A DNA stretch of 64,000 nucleotides from Turneriella sp. (GTDB lineage Bacteria; Spirochaetota; Leptospiria; Turneriellales; Turneriellaceae). The stretch is taken from the NCBI GenBank assembly GCA_019186965.1, contig JABARV010000010.1:124001-188000 (forward strand), given 5' to 3'. This document shows, piece after piece, positions 27,040-35,296 of this stretch (positions are counted from its first letter, which is position 1; each line of letters begins with the position of its first letter). Both the position numbers and the translations under genes were made by a program. A model generated the notes under the pieces. The model was given only the letters and a program-made list of their open reading frames with translations, was not told where the DNA came from and made no database searches.

Positions 27040-28143
27040 ATGGATATTCTCGATCGTTATATTTTCAAATCATTTCTCAAAACGTTCTTAGGCACCCTAC
27101 TTCTTTTATTCGGCCTTGCAATCATTGTCAAAATTATCGACTCGCTCAAGATGTTCACCGACAACAAGCACGGCACGTGGCTTTTGGTGAAATACTACAT
27201 CGTGGTGAGTCCGTCGTTTGTGACATTCATCGTGCCGCCCGCGCTCATGTTCGCTATTGCGTTTAGCGTCGCGCAGTTCAACCGCCATTTTGAGCTCACT
27301 GTCATCATGACAGCGGGGCGTTCGTTCAAACGCATTTTACGCCCGATGTTTATTTTTTCTATTTTTCTTTCGGTCGCGTTTTTTTTGTTTAACGAGTACG
27401 TGGCGTATCCCGCATCCTATAAGGCGGTCGATATTAGCTATGTGCTGCGTAACAGGGGGGCGGATGCGCGACTTAAAAAATCGGACAAGAATGGTGATTT
27501 AACTCTTCGCTTTGCAAATCGTTACTACACGATTGGTACAGGTATATGGTATGAAAATCGACTCACCGGTTTTCACTTAGTTGAAATGTCGTCCCAAGGT
27601 ACAATCGCCCGCATCGTTTCTGCCGACATGGCGAGTGTTCCTTCTGAAAGCAGTCATTTGTGGACGCTTAAAAACGTAGAAATCACACTTTTCAACGAAC
27701 AAGGCGCGTACGTTGGTTTGGAAACTTTCGATACGCAACAAATCGAATTGCCCGAAACCTTAAAGTCGTTTCGTAACTTTTATATTGAAACCGACCCGGA
27801 CGAGCGTTCTATTTTTGAAGCATACCAACTTTATAGCAACCGAAAAGAACTCGGCGGCTCGTATCGTGAATTTCTCACCGAAGTCTTTTGGCACGGCGGC
27901 TATCCGCTTATTTGCATATTCATCGTGTTCTTGGGCGGCATGATTGGCGGTAAGCTCAAAAAAGCGAGTGCCGCAACGAGTATTGCTGCTTCGATGCTTT
28001 TTACCCTTTTCTATTTTTTCTTGATGTACTTCGGCACCGCTTTCGGCGAGAGCGGCACGTTGCCACCATGGATTGCTGGCAACTTGGCCAACTTCGTCGC
28101 CGCAGGTACCGCCGGTTGGATTCACTACCGTATGGACTTTTAA
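27040..28143 (+). CDS. LptF/LptG-family permease
   Basis: A 367-residue inner-membrane protein of the YjgP/YjgQ family. In the Lpt machine such proteins pull lipopolysaccharide from the inner membrane and pass it to LptC. It shows the usual plan: start MDILDRYIFKSFLKTFLG, three N-terminal helices with PSFVTFIVPPALMFAIAFSV and a GRS motif, a periplasmic beta-jellyroll (residues about 135-265), then three C-terminal helices. Whether it is LptF or LptG cannot be decided. An lpt permease on a mobile unit is unusual; it may be an extra copy for another glycolipid. It lies between the porin and the GT22 gene. Confidence 0.88.
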   Translation: MDILDRYIFKSFLKTFLGTLLLLFGLAIIVKIIDSLKMFTDNKHGTWLLVKYYIVVSPSFVTFIVPPALMFAIAFSVAQFNRHFELTVIMTAGRSFKRILRPMFIFSIFLSVAFFLFNEYVAYPASYKAVDISYVLRNRGADARLKKSDKNGDLTLRFANRYYTIGTGIWYENRLTGFHLVEMSSQGTIARIVSADMASVPSESSHLWTLKNVEITLFNEQGAYVGLETFDTQQIELPETLKSFRNFYIETDPDERSIFEAYQLYSNRKELGGSYREFLTEVFWHGGYPLICIFIVFLGGMIGGKLKKASAATSIAASMLFTLFYFFLMYFGTAFGESGTLPPWIAGNLANFVAAGTAGWIHYRMDF

Positions 28144-28155
28144 GATGGTTTTAAG

Positions 28156-29604
28156 ATGAAAAATTTTTATAACAAACACCCCCTCGCCGTCATTTTGTTG
28201 GCAGGCTTTCTTTTGCGCACGGCGGCAGCGTTCTATAACTACACGCCCACCGCCGAAGACGATTATGCAAACGTCATAGAACCCGCGCTCGCACACTACC
28301 AAACCGGCGCTCCCATTCAGACCGAGGCGTATCGGTTGGCTTTTCTACCCAAAGTGTTTTACATATTTATTCAACCCTTAAAAATTTTTGGGATAACAAG
28401 TACGCCATTTCTCGTCTCATGGGGATTGTTCATTTTGGGATGTTTTTCTTTGCTGGGTATTTGGGCATTCTACCGTTTAGGCGGCGAAATCGGCGATGAA
28501 AAGAATAATATGGCAAAACCCGCAGGTTGGCTCTATGCAGCGCACTTTATTTTACCGTTTTTTTCGACGCGCGCGTTTCAAGAAAGTCTAACCCTCACGA
28601 CCGTGCCGCTGGCACTGTGGTTTCTTTTGAAAAAAAATGCGCGTGCGCGCGACTTTCTTTTAGGCGGTGCTTTTTTGGGACTCACCGTTGTTTTTCGTTT
28701 TCAAGTCGGCATTCTCGCGCTCACCGCTTTTTTTATCTTCGCCGTCTATGTTTTCAAAAAGCAAATTACATCCAAACACCTTTTAGGTTATATAACCGGT
28801 GGATTACTCGCATTGTTCTTTTTGGTTTCTTTGGATTTAATGGAAGGACGTGCAATTTTGAGCACACCGTTGGAATATATCCGCATTAACTACGAAGGTA
28901 ATATTGCCAGCACCAGTTACGGCTCTGCCCCTTGGCACACATACATCACCCTTCTCGCCGCCGTTTTTATTCCGCCGTTTTCTCTGGTGCTTCTGTACCC
29001 GTTCTTCGCCGCGTTCAGGAAAAATTTGTTTTTAGCCATCAATCTTGTCGTGTTTATCGCACTACACAGCTTTATCGGCAACAAGCTTGAACGCTTCATG
29101 CTGCCGGTGTTGCCGTTCTTTTTTCTGCTGACTCTCCATGGGTTATTCGCGTTACGCGAAACGCGTATTGTCCGCTACGCATGGCGGGGCTTTATCGTAC
29201 TCAACTTGCTTATACTTTTACCGGTAACGCTCAGCCGCAGCCAACTCAACACCATCGACGCCGCGGCTTATTTGGCGCACAAACCTCACAATCAAAAAGT
29301 AATTTTATACCGTATCGATTTTTGGCGGCAAGCGTATATGTCGTTTGCCATGCCTCACCCCGCAAGCGTCGAGACACTACCCACGCTAAAGGCACAGGTT
29401 GACACCACGCTGCAACAGCCTTTTTATATTCTTTCTTTAGGTGAATTTGCACAAAGCGAGCTCATCATGCTAAAAGAAAGCGGTAAAACTTGCACTATCG
29501 AGCAGCATTTTGAGCCTTCGTGGCAAGAAAAACTGGTTATTTACGCTAACCCCAAATTCAACGCACGGCGCGACACGACGGTACTCTATTATTGCTCCCC
29601 CTAA
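28156..29604 (+). CDS. GT22-like mannosyltransferase, integral membrane
   Basis: A 482-residue GT-C fold glycosyltransferase resembling the ALG9/PIG-B (GT22) family, which uses polyprenyl-phosphate sugars. The N-terminal loop after the first helix has TAEDDYANVIEPALAHY; acidic residues here are the expected catalytic site. FSTRAFQESLTLTTVPLALWF and VVFRFQVGILALTAFF follow. About ten membrane helices are visible, then a C-terminal soluble tail. HSFIGNKLERFMLPVLPF resembles the conserved HKE.RF block of the family. It likely glycosylates a lipid-linked or surface glycan with the GT2 neighbour. Its end overlaps the convergent GT2-GtrA gene by four bases. Confidence 0.78.
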   Translation: MKNFYNKHPLAVILLAGFLLRTAAAFYNYTPTAEDDYANVIEPALAHYQTGAPIQTEAYRLAFLPKVFYIFIQPLKIFGITSTPFLVSWGLFILGCFSLLGIWAFYRLGGEIGDEKNNMAKPAGWLYAAHFILPFFSTRAFQESLTLTTVPLALWFLLKKNARARDFLLGGAFLGLTVVFRFQVGILALTAFFIFAVYVFKKQITSKHLLGYITGGLLALFFLVSLDLMEGRAILSTPLEYIRINYEGNIASTSYGSAPWHTYITLLAAVFIPPFSLVLLYPFFAAFRKNLFLAINLVVFIALHSFIGNKLERFMLPVLPFFFLLTLHGLFALRETRIVRYAWRGFIVLNLLILLPVTLSRSQLNTIDAAAYLAHKPHNQKVILYRIDFWRQAYMSFAMPHPASVETLPTLKAQVDTTLQQPFYILSLGEFAQSELIMLKESGKTCTIEQHFEPSWQEKLVIYANPKFNARRDTTVLYYCSP

Positions 29605-30698
29605 TCTAACTCGCGCTTCCAAGTGATTTGCAGGTTGATGAAGTAGTTCCAAATTGTCGAAACGCCGATACCCACTAAATTGGCTAAGTAGATGTTGGGC
29701 ATAAAACTTGCCACAAGACTCATCGTGATAGAATAGTTGATAAAAGCCCCACCCAAGCAAACAAAATTGAATTTAAGAAATCCCCATAGTAAATTGGCAG
29801 CCCCAGTGAGGCTTTTATCTTTGAAGGTAAAATAATTATTCATGACGAAATTCCATAAAATGGAAATTTCAATCGCAACACCCAACGCAATCGCATCAGA
29901 AAGTTTGAACCCACTACGCGAAAGAAAGAGCACGAGTTGATTCACCACAACGCCCGACGCGCCCACCAATGCGTACTTGATGAAACGCACAGGAATCAGC
30001 CGACCAAACTTGAGGTCGTATAACGCAACGAGATACGTAAACGCCACCGAAACGCTCAACTTGCTTTCGCCGAATTGGCGGGGGCGAAAACTATAACCCA
30101 CCTCTTGCATATTGGCACCGTGTGAGTGCGCTAAAATTTCGAGAAGAATCTTAAAACCGCGCGGGTTAATTTCCGTTGCGATGCTGTTGTAGAAATTTTT
30201 GGATACTGCAAAAAAACCGCTCATCGGGTCGCTCGAATTTTGCGGTAAAAAAAAGTGCGCCATCTTGGTCGCTCCCCATGAAATAAACCGCCGCATGGGC
30301 GACCAGTTTTCAATTTGGCCGCCGTGCGCTTTGCGCGTGCCGACGACCAAATCGGCGCCCGCACGAAAGCGTTCTATAAACTGCGGTATGACTGCTTCGT
30401 CGTGTTGCATGTCGGCGTCCATCACCAGCATCGCATCCCCCTGCGCGACGGAGAAGCCCTCGACTACCGCCTGCGAAAGTCCACGATTCGTCATACGGCG
30501 CACGCAGCGGATACGGTTGTCTTGCCGCGCCAGCTTTTCAACAATACGGTACGTACCGTCGGGAGAGTTGTCGTCCATCACTAAAATTTCATAATTATAT
30601 TTTGTGAGTACTTTTTGTAAAAGTGGAATCAGTATGTGGATATTTTCCGCTTCGTTGTAAGTCGGCAAAATGACGGAAAGTTCGACGGTTTTAGCCAC
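29601..30698 (-). CDS. GT2 polyprenyl-phosphate glycosyltransferase fused to GtrA domain
   Basis: A 365-residue protein with two parts. Residues 1-225 are a dolichol-phosphate-mannose-synthase-type GT2 enzyme: SVILPTYNEAENI, VMDDNSPDGTY, VMDADMQHDE and FRPRQFGESKLS. Residues 235-365 are a GtrA-like domain with four membrane helices (RFIKYALVGASGVVVNQLVLF, EISILWNFVMNNYFTF). Such fusions make and may flip a polyprenyl-phosphate sugar, a natural donor for the GT22 enzyme encoded convergently beside it. It lies in the IS66 cargo. The ATG at 30698 is the obvious start. Confidence 0.9.
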   Translation of the reverse strand: MAKTVELSVILPTYNEAENIHILIPLLQKVLTKYNYEILVMDDNSPDGTYRIVEKLARQDNRIRCVRRMTNRGLSQAVVEGFSVAQGDAMLVMDADMQHDEAVIPQFIERFRAGADLVVGTRKAHGGQIENWSPMRRFISWGATKMAHFFLPQNSSDPMSGFFAVSKNFYNSIATEINPRGFKILLEILAHSHGANMQEVGYSFRPRQFGESKLSVSVAFTYLVALYDLKFGRLIPVRFIKYALVGASGVVVNQLVLFLSRSGFKLSDAIALGVAIEISILWNFVMNNYFTFKDKSLTGAANLLWGFLKFNFVCLGGAFINYSITMSLVASFMPNIYLANLVGIGVSTIWNYFINLQITWKRELD

Positions 30699-30751
30699 AA
30701 TCTCGTACGGCTACAATTCAACGCTACGGCTACAATCAAAAAAATATACTC

Positions 30752-31205
30752 TTAATGCTTTATTTGTCTCGCCAAGAACGCATGCTCTGGCACCGCAAAC
30801 GGGATATACATACCCACCTCGCCGATACCGCCGCTTAAAACCGAGTGCATCGTGCCGCCGCGCATTAACTGACCTGCGGTAAACCAACGCGAATCGAACT
30901 GTCCTGGAAAAAACACTTCAAGAGAGTCGCCCTCTTCCACACGAGTTTTCAATTCAAACCACGCAACGCCATCGGCGTCTTGGCGTTTCACGCAACCTGC
31001 ATAATAATGCGATTGGTAGCGGGTGTTGCCGTCATAATTTTGAAAATCGCGTTCTTCCTCGGGGAGCGTCTCTTCGCGGCCACGCGTTAAAAATCCCGAG
31101 AAGTATTTGCGCGACGCCACTTTGTCGAGTTCGCCGATGAGCGCACGGTCGAATGGTTTGTGTAGTACGATGTCGTCGAGTGCTTTGCGGTAGCTGTTTT
31201 GCGAC
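30752..31205 (-). pseudogene. U32-family peptidase/hydroxylase, C-terminal fragment
   Basis: About 150 residues match the C-terminal domain of U32-family proteins: SYRKALDDIVLHKPFDRALIG, FLTRGREE, YQSHYYAGCVKRQDADGVAWFELKTRVEEGDSLE and MYIPFAVPEHAFLARQI. The catalytic N-terminal part (about 300 residues) is missing. Upstream of NSYRKAL the reading passes straight into the IS66 transposase fragment, so the gene lost its 5' end at the cargo border. Confidence 0.85.
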
Positions 31206-31209
31206 GGGT

Positions 31210-31675
31210 GCTGAATTGCAAGCACGGCACACACAACGCGGCCTAATTATTTTTTCGACAAATATTCTCGGGGAAATAATTTCACCACGCTCTGAAATAT
31301 CTTCACCGATGACTTCCATCATCGTGCCGCAAGTCTTGCATAATTTTTCTTCGTCACTCAACTCCAGTCTGCGCTCTACACGCGGCAGGGCATCAGATAA
31401 TTTCTTACGGCCACCGCGTTTGCGGGTGTGCGCTGGTACTGTGATTACTTCAACGGGAGTTTCCGTTTGCTCTGGTACGATAGAATCGAACAGGTTAAAA
31501 AAAAAGTTTGAGTAAGAACATCGACTTGCTTTTCAGAAGAACGACCAAAGAATTTCTTTTTAAGACTCGCCAGTTGCTCTGTGAGCACAGCGACTTGAGT
31601 TCGCAAGCTCTGTATTTCTCGCTGGAGTGCTTCAGTAGAAAATGAGCTGTCTGCTGTGTTAATTGCTACTGACAT
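31210..31675 (-). pseudogene. IS66 transposase, N-terminal fragment, frameshifted
   Basis: ATG 31675 opens a frame with the IS66 leucine-zipper start (EALQREIQSLRTQVAVLTEQLASLKKKFFGRSSEKQ). At a run of nine A (plus strand 31497-31505) the frame breaks. It continues one frame over as NLFDSIVPEQTETPVEV, then TRKRGGRKKLSDALPRVERR. The zinc-binding domain EKLCKTCGTMMEVIGED to RCVCRACNS follows and stops at the cargo border near 31210. With the fragment at 24363-24780 it accounts for both ends of one transposase. Confidence 0.85.
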
Positions 31676-31718
31676 CGTAAGCGCGTGTGACAATTCTTAG
31701 ATGTGACATAACTTTTCA

Positions 31719-31739
31719 AGCGTTTGCTTGGTGGGTTAC
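31719..31739 (-). repeat. IS66 terminal inverted repeat, transposase 5' end side
   Basis: On the minus strand this 21-bp sequence begins GTAACCCACCAAGC, identical to the left end at 24341. The outer base abuts ATATAAAC at 31740. Just inside lies ATGTGACATAA (31701), resembling the unit of the dispersed iterated repeats. Confidence 0.9.
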
Positions 31740-31747
31740 ATATAAAC
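31740..31747. repeat. 8-bp target-site duplication, right copy
   Basis: ATATAAAC matches 24333-24340 exactly and marks the outer edge of the IS66 unit, about 110 bases before mreC. Confidence 0.9.
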
Positions 31748-31858
31748 ATAAAAACACAATTGACGGAACGTCTTAAATAATGAGACATAATTTTAAGGCA
31801 GATAATCTGCGTTACTTATTTAATTTCAGATAACGTAGTATCGCCCACGTAAAATGAC

Positions 31859-32881
31859 ATGCTTGCAGATTTAATCTACCGTTACAAAGCAGCCTCTTCT
31901 CTTTTTTTTACGGTTGTGTTTTCTTTAAGTTGCCTTATTTGGAAATCAAATTTTTTTTCGCACACGTTAAATAGCGCCAGCCGCACGTTAGATTTTTTTT
32001 CTACGACTTTTTCGTCTTTCGGCAAAGGAATTTCTCGCTTTGTCGATAGTTACGGTACGTACGAAAATTTACGCACCGAACGCGACGCTCTGCGCGAGAA
32101 AGTAAAACAGAATCTCGATATGCAAGTTGAGCTTGTGCGGCTCCGCGAAGAAAATAATAAGCTACGGCAATTTTTACAACTACCGCCTATCTCAACGTAT
32201 CCGGTATTGCAAGCAGAAGTTATTTCGCAAGACCCCGACAATTGGTTTAGAACGATTATTATCAACAAAGGTAGCGCAGATGGCATAGCAACATACATGC
32301 CTGTTGTTGCTTTACAACCCGTTGTAAACCGTGACGCAAATGGAAAAACAGATTCAACGCTAATTGTAGGCGTCGTGGGCAAAGTCATCCAAGTAAATCC
32401 GCACTCTGCCCGTATTCTTCCGCTAACCGACCAATTTTCCCGTATCGGCGTTACGGTAAAACGCACAGGGCATTGGGCGCTCCTTAACGGCCAAAGCCCG
32501 CTACAAGATTTACCCCTTATTGATTATTTGAGCTTAGGGGTTTTTGTGTCGGCAGGCGACGAGCTTGTCACCTCTGGTGGGGATGGCATTTTTCCTCGCG
32601 GGCTACCGGTAGGAACCATTGGGAAAAAAATAGAACGTTTGGGGAGTTTTCAAAAAGCAGAAGTTATTCCCGCTATTGATTTTAAAAAACTTGATTTCGT
32701 AATTGTTATCCAGAAAAAAGTAGAAACCGAGGCGTTGGGCTTTCTCCCTTTAAAACCAGAAACCGTGGAAGAGCCAAAACTTCCGCCGCCAGAAAAAGCA
32801 GATAAAACAGAAAAAGTGGAAAAACAAAAGCCAAACACAACACAACCTAACGAAACAGATGACGAGGATACGGCGCCATGA
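31859..32881 (+). CDS. mreC: Rod-shape-determining protein MreC
   Basis: A 340-residue membrane-anchored scaffold of the elongasome. One N-terminal helix (ASSLFFTVVFSLSCLIW) is followed by a coiled coil (residues about 65-105, YENLRTERDALREKV to RLREENNKLRQFL). Two beta domains follow with the family text AEVISQDPDNWFRTIIINKGSADGI, GVVGKVIQVNPHSARILPLTDQ and LVTSGGDGIFPRGLPVGTI. The C-terminus is a Pro/Lys/Glu-rich tail. It starts an operon with mreD, mrdA and rodA, and overlaps mreD by four bases. No mreB is present upstream; the IS66 unit sits there instead. Confidence 0.95.
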   Translation: MLADLIYRYKAASSLFFTVVFSLSCLIWKSNFFSHTLNSASRTLDFFSTTFSSFGKGISRFVDSYGTYENLRTERDALREKVKQNLDMQVELVRLREENNKLRQFLQLPPISTYPVLQAEVISQDPDNWFRTIIINKGSADGIATYMPVVALQPVVNRDANGKTDSTLIVGVVGKVIQVNPHSARILPLTDQFSRIGVTVKRTGHWALLNGQSPLQDLPLIDYLSLGVFVSAGDELVTSGGDGIFPRGLPVGTIGKKIERLGSFQKAEVIPAIDFKKLDFVIVIQKKVETEALGFLPLKPETVEEPKLPPPEKADKTEKVEKQKPNTTQPNETDDEDTAP

Positions 32882-33432
32882 TTCTCGAGAAAGTTGTTAT
32901 AGCGATTGCAATTTTTGTTTCGTACTTTTTACAAACAAGCGTCGATTTTTTTGCTTTAGGCTCAATTAAACCCGATTTCATTTTAATCCTCACTGTATAT
33001 TTTGCGCTTTACCGTGGCGCATTTGCTGCTGTGTGGATTGGCTTTTTTGGTGGAATTTTGCAAGATATCAATTTGGGCGGGTATACCAATTTAGTCCAGC
33101 AAGATGTGCGGTACTATATTGGTACATCAGCTTTAGCAAAAACAATCGTTGGGTTTGTAACTGGTAAAATAGCGCATAACATAAATAAAGAAGCGACATC
33201 GCTTGTTGCGGTTATTGTTTTTCTTGCGTCTTTTGCGAAAGGCATAATTATGTTTTTTACCGTTGCAATTTTTCATTCAAGCACACACGCCTCTGCGCTT
33301 ATTACAATCGTAATCCCCGAAGCGCTATTTACCGCAGTACTTTCCATTGTATGGTTTCGCCTGTTGCGTTGGGCGTTCCCCACTGTTGAAAAAACAGAGA
33401 CACAAGGTGTTATCCGCCGTATGGGTCGATAA
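32878..33432 (+). CDS. mreD: Rod-shape-determining protein MreD
   Basis: A 184-residue membrane protein with five or six helices. The MreD-like stretch SIKPDFILILTVYFALYRGAFAAVWIGFFGGILQDI contains the conserved Pro-Asp and the G..QD element. It works with MreC to activate the PBP2-RodA wall synthase. ATG overlaps the end of mreC (ATGA), indicating coupled translation, and mrdA follows after five bases. Confidence 0.9.
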   Translation: MILEKVVIAIAIFVSYFLQTSVDFFALGSIKPDFILILTVYFALYRGAFAAVWIGFFGGILQDINLGGYTNLVQQDVRYYIGTSALAKTIVGFVTGKIAHNINKEATSLVAVIVFLASFAKGIIMFFTVAIFHSSTHASALITIVIPEALFTAVLSIVWFRLLRWAFPTVEKTETQGVIRRMGR

Positions 33433-33437
33433 TTAGT

Positions 33438-35294
33438 ATGGCGCAATCGATACAACAATTTCAATTGCGCCAAAGGTTAGATAGGCGTGTAACAGGACTA
33501 ACCGTATTTGTTCTCGCGATACTTGCTATACTTTTTATACGTATTGCAGACTTGCAGCTTATCCGTGGGGATGAGTTTTTTGAAAAATCGCAGCGTGTAA
33601 TAAGGCGTGTTGTCGCTTTAAGCGCCCCACGAGGAGAAATGTTCGCACGCGATTATACAAGCCGCGAGAAAGCAACGTATATCGTCTCCAATTCATCGGC
33701 GGTTTCGTTGAGCGTTATCCCTGCGCATTTTCCAAAGAAAAAAGAACTTAAAGAGCTTGTAACGAAACTTGAACGTTTGTTGCGTTATCCTGAAGGAACT
33801 CTTACTGCAAAGGTTGCAGACAATAAATACAAGACCCATGAAGAGATTGTCCTTATCGAAAATTTAAAGCCCGAACAGACGACAATTATCGCTGATTATT
33901 ATATTACTTTTTCAAAGTTTATTATTCGTCCCACTTCGCGCAGGCACTACAATTTAGGCGCTGCGGCAGCACACCTTACAGGTTACATTGGTCTACCAAA
34001 CCAACGCGAAGTAGCAGCAGGCATACGCAGCTACCAGTACACGGGAAAAAACGGTCTTGAAGCGCAATACGATACTATCTTACGCGGCGACGATGGTGAA
34101 ATAGTACAAATAAAATCTGCAACGGGTGACGTAGAAGAGCAAAAAGTTTTTCGTGACTTTGTTCCGGGAAACAACCTTATTCTTACGGTTGATGCAGATC
34201 TTCAAATTGCTGCATCAAAAGCCTTGGGAGATAAAACAGGGGCTGTTGTCGCGATTAAACCTTTTTCGGGAGAGATTTTAGCAATTGCTTCAAAGCCCGA
34301 TTTCGATCCTAATATTCTTATAGCTTTAGATAACCCTAATCGTACTCAATTAATCCAAAAAATGCGCGCCGAAAGCGCTGAGCTTAACCGTGCAATTTCA
34401 ACAAAGTATCCCCCCGCATCAACCTACAAACCGTTGGTTGCGCTTGCTGGACTTGAAGAAAAAAGACTTGATAAAAGCGACCATTACTATTGTAATAAAA
34501 CTTTTACGTTAAAGAGTAGTTATAAAGGCGCTGCGGATACAACATGGGGCGACTGGGGAAAACACGGCGATAACGACCTTATAGGGGCCATAGCACAAAG
34601 TTGCTCGGTTTATTTTTACGAAGCGGGTTACCGAATGGGTGCAGAACCTATGATTAAGTATTCGCGTTACTTCCATTTGGGTGAAAAATCAAAAATTGAT
34701 TTACCGAATGAAATTTCAGGGTTTATACCCGATAACGCATGGAAAGAGAAAACCTTTAACATGCGCTGGTTCGATGGCGATACAGTAAACCTTTCTATTG
34801 GGCAAGGCTTTATAGAAACTACTCTTATCGGCATGGTTGGGTTTTATTCTGCAATAGCCACAGGTGGCGCACTTTATAAACCGCATTTAATCCGCCAAAT
34901 TCGGTTTGCAGAAAATGACCAAATTAAATTTGAAGTAAAACCAGAAATTCAAGACCAAATTCCTTTATCAAAATCAGCTGTACAAACCGTTCGGGAGGGG
35001 TTGCGTGCGGTAATCACGCGTGGTACAGCAGCGTCGGTGTTTCGCGTTCCAGGTATAGTTCCCATTGCAGGAAAAACGGGTACTGTCCAAACACGCTCGG
35101 GGGCGCCTGCCGACAAAGCATCACAGCACGGTTGGTTTGTTGGCTATGGCCCGTTTGATGGAAATCCCCGCGAAGTTATCGTTGTGGGTGTAATCGTTGA
35201 ACACGGCATAGGCGGAGCTGTCGGTGCCGCGCCTATTGCACGCGACGTGTTTGTAAAGTATTCGCAAAAACTAAAAACGGGAATGGGGAATTAA
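33438..35294 (+). CDS. mrdA: Penicillin-binding protein 2 (elongation transpeptidase)
   Basis: A 618-residue class B PBP that cross-links peptidoglycan during elongation. It has an N-terminal membrane helix (VFVLAILAILFIRIADLQL), the pedestal domain, and a transpeptidase domain whose motifs are all present: S-X-X-K in YPPASTYKP, the second-box Ser in AQSCSVYFYEAG, and KTG in AGKTGTVQTRSG. YDTILRGDDGE and GQGFIETTLIGMVGFYSAIATGG are also typical. It lies in the mre operon, 2 bases before rodA, its glycosyltransferase partner. Confidence 0.95.
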   Translation: MAQSIQQFQLRQRLDRRVTGLTVFVLAILAILFIRIADLQLIRGDEFFEKSQRVIRRVVALSAPRGEMFARDYTSREKATYIVSNSSAVSLSVIPAHFPKKKELKELVTKLERLLRYPEGTLTAKVADNKYKTHEEIVLIENLKPEQTTIIADYYITFSKFIIRPTSRRHYNLGAAAAHLTGYIGLPNQREVAAGIRSYQYTGKNGLEAQYDTILRGDDGEIVQIKSATGDVEEQKVFRDFVPGNNLILTVDADLQIAASKALGDKTGAVVAIKPFSGEILAIASKPDFDPNILIALDNPNRTQLIQKMRAESAELNRAISTKYPPASTYKPLVALAGLEEKRLDKSDHYYCNKTFTLKSSYKGAADTTWGDWGKHGDNDLIGAIAQSCSVYFYEAGYRMGAEPMIKYSRYFHLGEKSKIDLPNEISGFIPDNAWKEKTFNMRWFDGDTVNLSIGQGFIETTLIGMVGFYSAIATGGALYKPHLIRQIRFAENDQIKFEVKPEIQDQIPLSKSAVQTVREGLRAVITRGTAASVFRVPGIVPIAGKTGTVQTRSGAPADKASQHGWFVGYGPFDGNPREVIVVGVIVEHGIGGAVGAAPIARDVFVKYSQKLKTGMGN

Positions 35295-35296
35295 GT

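Larger units (their letters stand above)
24341..31739 (-). mobile_element. IS66-family element whose centre is replaced by 6.4 kb of cargo
   Basis: The unit is 7399 bp long. Its two ends are perfect 21-bp inverted repeats beginning GTAACCCACCAAGC (24341-24361 on the plus strand, 31719-31739 on the minus strand). ATATAAAC flanks both ends exactly. Just inside the right end lies the transposase start (minus strand). Just inside the left end lies the transposase C-terminus, on the same strand. Between them, instead of the middle of the transposase, are a truncated FN3 gene, an iterated repeat, a porin, an LptF/G permease, two glycosyltransferases and a truncated U32 peptidase. The matched ends and duplication show that both halves belong to one insertion. 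Confidence 0.85.

Noticed and set aside
31490-31510. Programmed frameshifting in the IS66 transposase
   Set aside because: The nine-A run would allow slippage, but IS66 transposases are not known to use it, and this copy lacks its centre, so a decay or sequencing indel is simpler.
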